Source: Hyphomicrobiales bacterium (GTDB lineage: Bacteria; Pseudomonadota; Alphaproteobacteria; Rhizobiales; HXMU1428-3). From it: a stretch of 64,000 nucleotides of DNA. The stretch is taken from assembly GCA_021775425.1 (NCBI GenBank), contig JAJFHX010000020.1, positions 83,582 to 147,581 on the forward strand, written 5' to 3'. Below, piece after piece: positions 1 through 7,994 of the stretch. The first letter of the stretch is position 1. Each line of letters starts with the position of its first letter. The translations under genes and the position numbers were made by a program. The notes under the pieces were generated by a model, which worked only from the letters and a program-made list of their open reading frames with translations, made no database searches and had not been told where the DNA came from.

Positions 1-44
1 AGTTTTTTTAATATCAAGCCACTGATATTAAATCATTTTCCCTT

Positions 45-1586
45 TTATGCCGGCAGGTCAGGAAAGCCAAGACTTCTGTGCAATCCAATACGTTGCAGCT
101 TCCCGGTTGGCCCTTTCGGGATTTCATCGACAAACACAACTTCACTCGGCACCTTAAAGTCAGCCAGTTTCTCCCTGACATATTTCTGCAATTCAGTTGG
201 TTCGATGCTCTCACCTTCGCGAAGCACCACAGCCGCACCAACAATCTCACCCCATTTTTGGTCAGGAATAGAAAATGTCGCCACCTGCGCCACAGCCGGA
301 TGTTCGGAAATCGCATTATCAACCTCAACCGGCGCAATTTTTTCGCCGCCCCGATTGATAATTTCTTTCGTCCTCGCAACCAGTTTTAAATAACCTTCAT
401 CATCCATCACGCCTGTGTCCCCAGTGCGGAACCAGCCATTCGAGGTAAAATCTTTCGCATTCGCTTCCGGATTATTATGATACCCAGCCGTCACATTCTC
501 ACCGCGAATAACAATATCCCCTTCTTCACCGGCAGGTAATAAATTCTCAGACAATGGGTCCATAATCCGCACATCCGGCCCCGCGGCAATGCCAACAGTT
601 CCCGGCTTCCGGCGCGCTCTGTCAACGGGGTTGCTTGTCATCTGATGGCAGGCTTCCGTCATCGCGTAACTTTCAACAACCACAGCGTTCGGGAACAAAG
701 CTTCAAGCTCAGCCAAAACTGAAGGCGGCAACGCTGCCGATGCCGAGCGAACAAAACGAATGTTTTTTGCAAAGCCTTCAACAATCGGCCGGTTCTTTTC
801 TTTTGAAGCTTGTGTCAGTAGCCCCTGATGCATCGTCGGCACCCCCGTGTACCAGGTCGGCTGCGCTTCATCCATCCAGTCAATAATATGCCGCGCATTA
901 AATCCGGGCGTATAATATACACTACCACCTGCAGCCAATGGTGCTGTCACACTGGCCATAAGCCCGTGAATATGGAACAAAGCCATAATGCCAACACCCT
1001 TATCTTCACTTGTCAGAGAAAGCGTATTACCGATATTTCTTGCCGAAGCCAGAACGTTCTTAAGCGAAAGTGGCACAATCTTTGGCCGCCCCGTTGTACC
1101 AGATGTGTGCAGCACAAGCGCCTCATCATCATCCCCGTTAAAACCGCTCTCATTGCCAAGCGGGTTCTCTGGCATCTGTTCTGTATTCAGCGAAAATTTT
1201 CCGGCAATGCTCTCATCAGCGACCAGCCACAACACAGGAATGTTTAATTTTTGCGCCGCTTCAATCGCTGTTGAATTCGAGCCTTCATCAATCAGAAGAC
1301 ACTTCACTTCAAGGTCATCCATATAAAATTCAAACTCATCCTTTTTGTAAGATGGGTTCAAAGGCGCTGCTGAAGCACCAGACGCAACAGAGAGAAACGC
1401 GGTTGCCGCATGTGGCCCGTTAGGTAACACAATTGCCACCCTGTCATTTCGCCCAACCCCGATATTATTCAAAGTGCTGTTCGTATAAATAATCTGATCG
1501 CACAAACCAGTAAAATTCATCGGTTCTTTTGAGGGAGCCCGAACAGCAATGGAATCGGTTTTATCATTAAATAATTTGATGAGCAT
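45..1586 (-). CDS. AMP-dependent acyl-CoA ligase, oxalate-CoA-ligase-like
   Basis: An adenylate-forming enzyme that would activate a carboxylic acid with ATP and join it to CoA in the cytosol. Seen: the AMP-binding P-loop TSGTTGRPK near residues 161-169, the YAMTEA motif near 306, the GDTGVMDDEGY and K-E-I-I-N-R-G-G-E-K hinge motifs near 390-420, and the catalytic lysine in PTGKLQR near the C-terminus. Length (513 aa) is normal for the family. N-terminal and P-loop wording is closest in my reading to oxalate-CoA ligases of the Pcs60/AAE3 type, but malonate or a medium-chain acid cannot be excluded. It lies 77 bp downstream of the ketopantoate-reductase-like gene on the same strand, so the two are probably cotranscribed. 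Confidence 0.85.
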   Translation of the reverse strand: MLIKLFNDKTDSIAVRAPSKEPMNFTGLCDQIIYTNSTLNNIGVGRNDRVAIVLPNGPHAATAFLSVASGASAAPLNPSYKKDEFEFYMDDLEVKCLLIDEGSNSTAIEAAQKLNIPVLWLVADESIAGKFSLNTEQMPENPLGNESGFNGDDDEALVLHTSGTTGRPKIVPLSLKNVLASARNIGNTLSLTSEDKGVGIMALFHIHGLMASVTAPLAAGGSVYYTPGFNARHIIDWMDEAQPTWYTGVPTMHQGLLTQASKEKNRPIVEGFAKNIRFVRSASAALPPSVLAELEALFPNAVVVESYAMTEACHQMTSNPVDRARRKPGTVGIAAGPDVRIMDPLSENLLPAGEEGDIVIRGENVTAGYHNNPEANAKDFTSNGWFRTGDTGVMDDEGYLKLVARTKEIINRGGEKIAPVEVDNAISEHPAVAQVATFSIPDQKWGEIVGAAVVLREGESIEPTELQKYVREKLADFKVPSEVVFVDEIPKGPTGKLQRIGLHRSLGFPDLPA

Positions 1587-1663
1587 TAGATTTACCCTTC
1601 GAGATTGATCGTTCTAATCTTTTCGTATTGTTATGTTTTATTGAGTTAATTCAATAATTTGCC

Positions 1664-2821
1664 TCAAGTCTGCAAAACAGCCTGCCGCGCATTGATAGCC
1701 GCCTGTTTCATATCCTCGCCACTTGCCGCAAGTTCATCCCGCTTTAAAAGCATAGCCCGAAAATTATCGTGAATGGTTTTGACATGCGGCGCCTCAAGCT
1801 CGCTTTTTATGGCTAAAGAAACTACAGGCTTCAGAATAACGGACATTTCACAGTCCGGATCGCCATTTTCAAACGCAGCATGGGTCGAAGTATAATGCCC
1901 ATTAAGTGAGACTTTCGCCTTCACCACCATAGCCGTTAACTTCGGTATCAGTTTTTCAAATTTGGCAGGTAACCCGTGATGCAATCCAACCCGCAAAGCT
2001 TCCTCAATCGTATCTTTTAAATATGGCCCAAGCTCAGGGTCAGTAAACAGTTCCGGCAAATGCTTGTCATACATCGCAGCCCCGTAATTAGCAGCAATGT
2101 TCCCGGCTATTTTGACCCAGAACTGACGAAGAAGCGCCTCTTTGTTTTTCAGATGATTGGTTGGCATTCCACACCGCACATGAAACAATTCGATCAACTC
2201 AGCGCAGATTGTAGCCACATGTTCATTAAGCGGATCAATCGGTCCAAGGTGAATATTGCCGTGAACAAAGTCACCGCTTTCATTGATCGCCGGGTGTCCT
2301 TCAACTTCACCCGGGCCAATCTTCACACCAGCCACATCCACAATCGAACCGATAAGTAAAGCGCCCTGACGGTTAAGTTCATTTAGAATTTTTCGATCAG
2401 GATCAATCAACCCCATCACTTCCGGGTCAATATCAAACAATTCCGGATACCAGAACGGAATTCCGTTAAGCAGGGGAATGACAACCGTTTTCTCCGGAAC
2501 AGTCATAACCGCCATTTGTTCAAGCGGCATCGCACTCGCCGGTGTCGCGCAAATGATCACATCTTGCGGGCCAAGATCATTGGCATCATTCGAAACAAGG
2601 AACGTCTCTTCAAGCCGGTTATGCTGGCCTGGTATTTGCGGGTTTTCATCATAAAAAATAAGTCCGTTTTCCCTGATAGCATTCAGAGAGGCCGGGCTAT
2701 GCACCAGCCCACTTAACTGCCAGCCATCAGCTTTACCGGTATTGATCGCATGCGCGAGATGCGCCGCGACATACCCGCCAATTCCGCCATTCGGACCAAT
2801 CACTACAATTTTTTTAGTCAT
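1664..2821 (-). CDS. Ketopantoate reductase (ApbA/PanE)-like oxidoreductase
   Basis: A predicted NAD(P)H-dependent reductase. Seen: an N-terminal Rossmann start KIVVIGPNGGIGGYVAAHLA (residues 4-23), the PLLNGIPFWYPE segment typical of the ApbA family, and a C-terminal helical half with NHLKNKEALLRQFWVKIAGN. At 385 aa it is clearly longer than classical PanE (about 300 aa), so it is more likely a paralogue acting on another 2-oxo acid than the pantothenate enzyme. I start it at MTKK (2821), because the 18 residues before it in the ORF track lack family character and would place a hydrophobic stretch ahead of the nucleotide-binding strand. It sits between the amidohydrolase-like and acyl-CoA-ligase-like genes, which suggests a shared catabolic pathway (inference). 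Confidence 0.75.
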   Translation of the reverse strand: MTKKIVVIGPNGGIGGYVAAHLAHAINTGKADGWQLSGLVHSPASLNAIRENGLIFYDENPQIPGQHNRLEETFLVSNDANDLGPQDVIICATPASAMPLEQMAVMTVPEKTVVIPLLNGIPFWYPELFDIDPEVMGLIDPDRKILNELNRQGALLIGSIVDVAGVKIGPGEVEGHPAINESGDFVHGNIHLGPIDPLNEHVATICAELIELFHVRCGMPTNHLKNKEALLRQFWVKIAGNIAANYGAAMYDKHLPELFTDPELGPYLKDTIEEALRVGLHHGLPAKFEKLIPKLTAMVVKAKVSLNGHYTSTHAAFENGDPDCEMSVILKPVVSLAIKSELEAPHVKTIHDNFRAMLLKRDELAASGEDMKQAAINARQAVLQT

Positions 2822-2978
2822 ACTATATATGTCTACCCGTTCAAATGCCCAACTCAGTTTTATGCAGGGCCACAAAAATTAACAGTCCACCCATCGATAT
2901 CACATGCAGCTTCAACTGTGATACGGCAAATGAATTAAAGCCAGATCTACCAACAAACAATAAGTCGATACGCCAACT

Positions 2979-2988
2979 TTGTATACAA
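2979..2988. promoter_or_regulatory. Palindromic operator-like site TTGTATACAA upstream of the reductase gene
   Basis: A perfect 10-bp palindrome in the gap between the gamma-glutamyltransferase-like and ketopantoate-reductase-like genes. It fits the general binding pattern of FadR/FCD-type GntR regulators (TNGTNNACNA, family knowledge). The same core occurs twice upstream of the gene at 3038-4624. Confidence 0.5.
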
Positions 2989-3037
2989 TATTTTATTCAA
3001 GGGAAAGTCCCCAATTCAAATTTATCGAGAAAAAACT

Positions 3038-4624
3038 CTAAACAATGAGCGCCAACCCGTCTGATCTCGGGTCATTGGCACCTTCAATCAAGCCATGATC
3101 ATGCAAAACAATCGCCCCGGCATGCCCCATCATTTCATTGAGCGGATCAACAAGCTCAACAGCATGCCCCGCAGTCTTTAGAGCTTCGATAACAGCTGGA
3201 GACATATTGCTCTCTATCTTCAAACTCGTTGACCCGCTACCCCAGGTTTTGCCAAGCAACCAGCGAGGCGCTGTGATCGCCTCCTGTAAATCTCCCCCAA
3301 ATGCGGCATAGCGCGTTAATAAGGCGGCTTGTGTTTGGGGTTGCCCATCCCCGCCCATCGTCCCATAAACCATCAACCGGCCATCATTCAGCTCAGCAAA
3401 TGCCGGGTTCAATGTGTGAAACGGTCGCTTTCCAGGTTCAAGTCCATTTGGCCCGCCAGCCAATGAAAAACCAGCCCCCCGGTTTTGAAAAAACACACCC
3501 GTTGCAGGGCAGGTCAGGCCCGAACCAAACTCCCAGAACACACTCTGAATAAAACTCACCATTGTCCCTTCACTATCACATGCCCCCATCCAGATGGTAT
3601 CACCAGGTTTTAAAGGGTGTGGCCAGGGCAGTGCAGTTTTTATATCAATGCCAGTCGATAATTTTTCCAGAAATTCATCCGATAAAAAGTCTTGAGCTGG
3701 CCGGGTCATATGCAAAGGGTCACCAAGCTCAGAGTTCCTGATCTGAAACGCCTGCTTGGTTGCTTCAATCAAGCCATGAAGATGTTCAAAACTGTCGCTA
3801 TTCTCAACATTTAAACGGTCAAACAGACCTAAAATCATCAGCGAAGCCATGCCCTGTGTCGGTGGCTGCGTGTTATAAAAATGCCCGAGAGATGTCTTAA
3901 GGCGCAAAGGTTCAGTCAGCTTAGGTGCATATTTCACGAAATCCTCAGCACGAAGCGGGCTCTCATGGCTTTTCAAAAAAGCATCATGTTCTGTCGCCAC
4001 ATCACCATTGTAAAAAGCCTCAAGCCCTTGCTCAGCCAAATATCTCAACGTTTTAGCCAGAGCTGGCTGGCATAACCTGTCACCAGCCTCATGCACTTTA
4101 CCATCATCAAGAAAGACATCAGAAAAACCAGTCACATCTTTCAAACCATCCAGTTTATCACCAGTGCAGTTCGCCTGACTGGCCGTCACCGCGATGCCAT
4201 TTTCGGCATAAGTAATTGCAGATTTTAAAAGCACTGACAAAGGAAGTGGCGCCTTATGATTGATCGTGCCAAGCGCTTTTTGCCAGCCTCCGATCGTACC
4301 CGGCACAGTGAGCGCAGCCTCACCTCCGCGTGCCGGAATGGCGTCAACATGCCCCCGGCTTTGATACCACTCTTTGCTGGCTAACCCGGCAGCCTGACCG
4401 CAACCTTCAATACAAAAAGGCGCTTCACCCTGTCTTTTTATAATCCAGAACCCATCACCGCCAATGCTGTTCATATGCGGATAAACCACCGCAATGGTCG
4501 CAGCAGCAGCTACCATGGCCTCAATGGCAGTTCCCCCCTGCTCTAAAACCTCAACACCAGCCTTTGAAGCCACCTGGTGAGGGGCAGTCACGCACCCTTT
4601 AAAACCAAAGCTCGTTTTTAACAT
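3038..4624 (-). CDS. Gamma-glutamyltransferase-family amidohydrolase, HpxW (oxamate amidohydrolase)-like
   Basis: An N-terminal-nucleophile hydrolase of the gamma-glutamyltransferase family, normally self-cleaved into two subunits at a threonine. Seen: N-terminal GGTAIEAMVAAAATIAVVYPHMNSIGGDGFW, the presumed catalytic Thr in PGDTIWMGACD near residue 341, and the conserved small-subunit blocks FGSGLTCPATGVFFQNRGAGFSL and YGTMGGDGQPQTQ. The TTH of classical Ggt is replaced by TIW and there is no signal peptide, which points to the cytoplasmic HpxW-like branch (oxamate to oxalate plus ammonia) rather than glutathione breakdown. I choose ATG 4624, since GGAG lies 7 nt upstream; the extra 69 residues of the ORF track look non-coding. 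An oxalate-CoA-ligase-like gene lies two genes downstream. Confidence 0.75.
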   Translation of the reverse strand: MLKTSFGFKGCVTAPHQVASKAGVEVLEQGGTAIEAMVAAAATIAVVYPHMNSIGGDGFWIIKRQGEAPFCIEGCGQAAGLASKEWYQSRGHVDAIPARGGEAALTVPGTIGGWQKALGTINHKAPLPLSVLLKSAITYAENGIAVTASQANCTGDKLDGLKDVTGFSDVFLDDGKVHEAGDRLCQPALAKTLRYLAEQGLEAFYNGDVATEHDAFLKSHESPLRAEDFVKYAPKLTEPLRLKTSLGHFYNTQPPTQGMASLMILGLFDRLNVENSDSFEHLHGLIEATKQAFQIRNSELGDPLHMTRPAQDFLSDEFLEKLSTGIDIKTALPWPHPLKPGDTIWMGACDSEGTMVSFIQSVFWEFGSGLTCPATGVFFQNRGAGFSLAGGPNGLEPGKRPFHTLNPAFAELNDGRLMVYGTMGGDGQPQTQAALLTRYAAFGGDLQEAITAPRWLLGKTWGSGSTSLKIESNMSPAVIEALKTAGHAVELVDPLNEMMGHAGAIVLHDHGLIEGANDPRSDGLALIV

Positions 4625-4679
4625 CACCGCACTCCATAAAAATAAATCCTCTAACGATAGTATAACCCTATCAAGCGAT

Positions 4680-4693
4680 AATTGTATACAATT
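4680..4693. promoter_or_regulatory. 14-bp perfect palindrome AATTGTATACAATT, candidate GntR operator
   Basis: Lies 56 bp upstream of the ATG at 4624, in promoter position for the amidohydrolase gene, next to a -10-like TATACT on the minus strand. Same core as the site at 2979-2988. Binding by a GntR/FCD regulator is inferred; no such regulator gene is in the window. Confidence 0.55.
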
Positions 4694-4763
4694 CTGAGGC
4701 AAAATGACACAAGGCCCGACAGCAAATGAGCAGATATAACTAACCAGTGAAGCAAGTGCAAAC

Positions 4764-4773
4764 TTGTATACAT
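4764..4773. promoter_or_regulatory. Second TTGTATACA site upstream of the amidohydrolase gene
   Basis: Nine of ten bases match the TTGTATACAA palindrome; it lies about 84 bp further upstream of the 4680-4693 site and could be an auxiliary operator. Confidence 0.4.
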
Positions 4774-5258
4774 CAAACAGATTTCTCAACCTGAGAGGAG
4801 CAAATAGTAAAATTTTCCAGTATCTGATCAAAATTTAATTTTGAATATTCAGAGTAATATCTCAATAAATTTCTGGGACTTATGTTGATTTTTACAAATC
4901 ACAAATCATTCAATCCAGAAAAGAAAATGGCTATTTTTTCGTCTTCAATGCCAGATTCTGAGATGAACTCATAAGTTGCAGTCTGATTTGGGCTATTCAA
5001 ACCACCTTCATCTGGAAGGTTGTCTGATGCCCCACCAGGCTCCGGCGGTCTGAATATCAGGTCTACTGATTTTCAGACAACACAGAGTAGATAAATTTTG
5101 AACAGGACCCCATTGCAATTGCAAATGGGCAATTCCTGTATACCAGATTCAAGCTTTTTAAAAATTTCATGAAGTGGGCCAGAGCAACATTGGCCCACAT
5201 TAAAACTGACCAGAAAACACTGACCAGAGTGCAATATGCCATCAGATGAGAGCTTGCT

Positions 5259-5302
5259 GAGTTATAGGCCTGATGAGTTAAAGGCCTGATGAATTTAAAG
5301 GA
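5259..5302 (+). repeat. 16-bp tandem repeat (about 2.6 copies) in the leader of the universal stress gene
   Basis: Copies GAGTTATAGGCCTGAT (5259-5274) and GAGTTAAAGGCCTGAT (5275-5290) differ at one base. A third degenerate copy (from 5291) supplies the ribosome-binding AAAGGA before the TTG start. The duplication therefore creates repeated Shine-Dalgarno-like sequence directly upstream of the start. Confidence 0.75.
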
Positions 5303-5310
5303 TCGAAGCT

Positions 5311-6165
5311 TTGATACGTAAAATAATAATACCGGTACGGGGTGATGGGAAAAGCGGCAACGTTTTTGCGCACGCGGCTATCCTCGCGCATCGTTTCAAA
5401 GCTCACATTGTCGTCACCCATTGCCGGCCACGACCAGAAGACCTCTTGCCATATGGAGTGCCAGTCCCTGCTTTTATGCGTGAAATGTTTGTTGAGCAGT
5501 CTTCAAAAGTTGCGGACCTTGAAGAACAAAGCCTTCAGGAAGAAATGACAACCCTCGCCAGACAATATGGCATCGAAATGATGGAGAAACCCACAGGCAA
5601 TACAGCCTCATTTTCATGGTTTGAAGAAGCCGGCAGGCAAGTGGATATCATCAAGCGTCATGGCCGCCTTGCTGATCTCATCTGTGTTGCGAAACCTGAC
5701 AGAGACCGCAACCTTGGTGCAAATACGTTGAAAGCTGCCCTTTTTAATACCGGCCGCCCTGTCATGATGTGCCCGCCAGCGGATACCCCGCAAGAAAACC
5801 TGGGCAACCATATCGCCATCGCCTGGAACGGTTCACAAGAAGCCAGCCGCGCCATTGCGCTAACGCTTGACCTCTTCCAGAAGGCCGAACATATCACCGT
5901 GCTGACCACTGGCAAGCACCCACACGGAGCGAGTTCAGAAGAATTAATCGATTATCTCGCCATGCGTGATGTGAAAGCCAGCATCAACAGATTTGAAGCC
6001 AGTGGCAACATCGCAGCAAGGTTACTCGAAGAAAGCAAATCAATCGGCGCAGACATGATGGTCATGGGTGCCTATGGCCATAGTCATGAAAGAGAAACAA
6101 TCTTTGGAGGAAACACCCAGTCAGTCGTCGATACAGCAAAGATGCCAGTTGTGATGGTGCACTAA
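5311..6165 (+). CDS. Universal stress protein with two UspA domains
   Basis: A cytosolic tandem-UspA protein (284 aa, the usual size for two-domain members). Seen: an N-terminal IIIPVRGDGKSGNVFAHAAILAHRF domain and a C-terminal domain starting HIAIAWNGSQEASRAIALTLDLF near residue 167, ending in the nucleotide-binding pattern GAYGHSHERETIFGGNT (G-2X-G-9X-G). The start codon is TTG with AAAGGA 8 nt upstream; no in-frame ATG fits better. It precedes the TTT transporter genes by about 165 bp on the same strand; such USPs often accompany transporters, but coupling is inference. Role: probably stress or energy-state sensing; no ligand can be named. Confidence 0.85.
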   Translation: MIRKIIIPVRGDGKSGNVFAHAAILAHRFKAHIVVTHCRPRPEDLLPYGVPVPAFMREMFVEQSSKVADLEEQSLQEEMTTLARQYGIEMMEKPTGNTASFSWFEEAGRQVDIIKRHGRLADLICVAKPDRDRNLGANTLKAALFNTGRPVMMCPPADTPQENLGNHIAIAWNGSQEASRAIALTLDLFQKAEHITVLTTGKHPHGASSEELIDYLAMRDVKASINRFEASGNIAARLLEESKSIGADMMVMGAYGHSHERETIFGGNTQSVVDTAKMPVVMVH

Positions 6166-6330
6166 GCAGCTCACCTGAAGAACCTGGAATTAGTGACCTT
6201 GACTGTACGAAATGCACTTTTTGCGATTGATACATTTTTGAAAATTAAAATTGAGATTGCCGGTTATCAGGCTGGTGAATAAAAGCGAAGCGTGACGCTA
6301 TCACGCAAAATCCTTGGGAGGAGACTTGTA

Positions 6331-7305
6331 ATGATAACACGTAGAACTATGATCGGATTGGTCGCTGCCACGATGCTGGCGTCAACCTCTTTCACAGGCA
6401 TAGCCCATGCCTTTGAACCAAACAAACCAGTAGATTTTATCATCATGGCTGGTAAAGGCGGCGGCGCTGATAAAATGGCGCGCCTGATGCAATCCATTAT
6501 CGAGAAAAACAAGCTTTCAACACGGCCACTTGTCCCCATAAACAAATCTGGTGGTTCAGGTGCTGAAGCATTAATTGCCGCCAAAGGCGCAAGAGATCCA
6601 GATCACACAATCATGGTCACGCTGAACTCTTTCTTCACAACCCCGCTTCGTCAGCCGGGCCTGAAAATTGATGCCATGAAATTTGCCCCGATCGGCCGCA
6701 TGGCAGAAGACACCTTCCTGCTGTGGGTCCACAAAGACAGCGGCATCACAACCTTTGAGCAATATCTCGAAAAAGCCAAAAAAGATGGCAGCAAATGGGT
6801 CATGGGTGGAACCGGTAAAAATTCAGAAGACAATATCATTACCGATTACCTGAACAACAATTACGGTCTCAGCATGAAATACATTCCCTATAAAGGTGGC
6901 GGTGCTGTTGCCAAACAGGTTGCCGGCAAGCAGTTAAACTCATCAGTAAACAACCCATCAGAAGCACTCGGTTTTTATGAATCTGGTGACATGGTGCCAC
7001 TGGTTGCATTTACAGATGAACGCCTGCCGATGTTCCCTGATGTCCCGACATTAAAAGAAAAAGGCGGTGACTTCTCTTACTTCATGCAGCGCGCCGTCGT
7101 TGGTGCCCCTGGCATGTCAGATGAAGCTCTTGCCTATTATAACGGCCTTTTCAAAAAGGTTTACGACTCAGCCGAATGGCAGGATTACAAAAAGAAGAAA
7201 TCACTCATGGGTGATTTCATGTCCGGTAAAGATCTTGTCAGCTACTGGGGCACACAGGTTGATCGCCACAGAAAAATCCTGAAAGCCTCTGGCGCGATCA
7301 AATAA
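6331..7305 (+). CDS. tctC: Tripartite tricarboxylate transporter substrate-binding protein (TctC/Bug family)
   Basis: The periplasmic binding component of a TTT-type secondary carboxylate importer. Seen: a signal peptide MITRRTMIGLVAATMLASTSFTGIAHA with likely cleavage after AHA, then FEPNKPVDFIIMAGKGGGADKMAR, the typical N-lobe of Bug proteins, and the DVPTLKEKG motif in the C-lobe. ATG 6331 is chosen over the GTG at 6292 because GGGAGGAG sits just upstream and the signal peptide begins there. tctB and tctA follow, and a strong hairpin separates tctC from tctB, consistent with the binding protein being made in excess. The substrate is unknown; a mono- or dicarboxylate processed by the neighbouring enzymes is a reasonable guess. 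Confidence 0.9.
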   Translation: MITRRTMIGLVAATMLASTSFTGIAHAFEPNKPVDFIIMAGKGGGADKMARLMQSIIEKNKLSTRPLVPINKSGGSGAEALIAAKGARDPDHTIMVTLNSFFTTPLRQPGLKIDAMKFAPIGRMAEDTFLLWVHKDSGITTFEQYLEKAKKDGSKWVMGGTGKNSEDNIITDYLNNNYGLSMKYIPYKGGGAVAKQVAGKQLNSSVNNPSEALGFYESGDMVPLVAFTDERLPMFPDVPTLKEKGGDFSYFMQRAVVGAPGMSDEALAYYNGLFKKVYDSAEWQDYKKKKSLMGDFMSGKDLVSYWGTQVDRHRKILKASGAIK

Positions 7306-7326
7306 TTTTCATATCCAAAACTTTGC

Positions 7327-7348
7327 GCCGGGGGAATGTTCCCCCGGC
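7327..7348 (+). terminator. Intercistronic hairpin between tctC and tctB
   Basis: Perfect 10-bp stem GCCGGGGGAA/TTCCCCCGGC with a 2-nt loop and no T run. It is placed right after the tctC stop, where such hairpins act as 3' stabilisers or partial terminators that raise binding-protein mRNA over permease mRNA (role inferred). Confidence 0.7.
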
Positions 7349-7396
7349 ACATATCAATAATAACAATAAAGAATGTTAAGGTCGGGAGCCCTTTAA

Positions 7397-7927
7397 ATGC
7401 GTAAAGCAGAAATCGTTACCGCAGTGATACTCGCGATCCTGTCGTTATATCTGATGTGGAAAAGCGGTGAACCACCATCATGGAACCCCGACATCGCCCG
7501 CTTTGATAACATCTGGATGATCAAAGGCGAAGGCCCGGGCAGCGGCTTCTGGCCGTTCTGGCTATCGTTTATTATGTTTCTCAGCACAATCTGGATCGCT
7601 GTGAACTGGTTTCGAAAAACCTCACCGATGTCCGTCTCAGATGAACCCTTCCTTGATGCCTATGGCATGAAAATGCTGGTGCAGGTAGGCGGCGGCCTGT
7701 TCGGATTTCTGGCGCTGATTCACATCATCGGCTTTTACGGCGCGATGTGTGTGTTCCTGATTTACTACCTTAAATTCCTCGGCAGACATACCATGACAGT
7801 GACCTTACTCATCTCGGTCCTGACCCCGGTTGTATGTTTCTTCTTCTTTGATATCGCCATGCGGATCGTGTTGCCCAAAGGCTATTTGGAGCCACTCTTC
7901 ATCCCGCTATACGATATTTTTCTCTAA
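7397..7927 (+). CDS. tctB: Tripartite tricarboxylate transporter small membrane subunit (TctB family)
   Basis: The small integral membrane component of the TTT importer, 176 aa. Seen: a first helix IVTAVILAILSLYLMWKSG, then FWPFWLSFIMFLSTIWIAVNWF, FGFLALIHIIGFYGAMCVFLIYYL and a last pair of helices around VTLLISVLTPVVCFFFFDIAMRIVLPKG; the final motif (D-x-A-x-R-x-x-L-P-K-G) is typical of the family. The GPGSGFWPFW segment is also a TctB signature. It lies between tctC and tctA on the same strand. The start ATG has GGGAG upstream with somewhat long spacing. Confidence 0.88.
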   Translation: MRKAEIVTAVILAILSLYLMWKSGEPPSWNPDIARFDNIWMIKGEGPGSGFWPFWLSFIMFLSTIWIAVNWFRKTSPMSVSDEPFLDAYGMKMLVQVGGGLFGFLALIHIIGFYGAMCVFLIYYLKFLGRHTMTVTLLISVLTPVVCFFFFDIAMRIVLPKGYLEPLFIPLYDIFL

Positions 7928-7949
7928 ACAAGTCGCGACATTAAAAAGA

Positions 7950-7971
7950 AGCGCACAGATAGCGCACAGAT
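7950..7971 (+). repeat. 11-bp tandem duplication AGCGCACAGAT x2 between tctB and tctA
   Basis: Two exact adjacent copies in the short tctB-tctA gap; probably a neutral slippage duplication. Confidence 0.7.
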
Positions 7972-7994
7972 AAAGAACTTATAGGACAAATGAA

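Larger units (their letters stand above)
4625..5310. other. Intergenic region between divergent genes with several regulatory-looking repeats
   Basis: No convincing gene. It holds the presumed promoter of the leftward catabolic set, two GTATAC palindromes, an imperfect dyad around TTGCAATTGCAA (about 5108-5128), a perfect 8-bp inverted repeat GTGGGCCA/TGGCCCAC with a 9-nt loop (5174-5198, no T run), and a 16-bp tandem repeat just before the universal stress gene. Confidence 0.6.

Noticed and set aside
7-32. 10-bp AT-rich inverted repeat TTTAATATCA / TGATATTAAA after the acyl-CoA ligase gene
   Set aside because: On the strand of the gene it is followed by A, not T, and is all A/T in the stem, so I do not call it a terminator.
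5136-5146. A further GTATAC (CTGTATACCAG) near 5140
   Set aside because: Only half of the flanking bases match the TTGTATACAA motif, so it is not counted with the operator-like sites.
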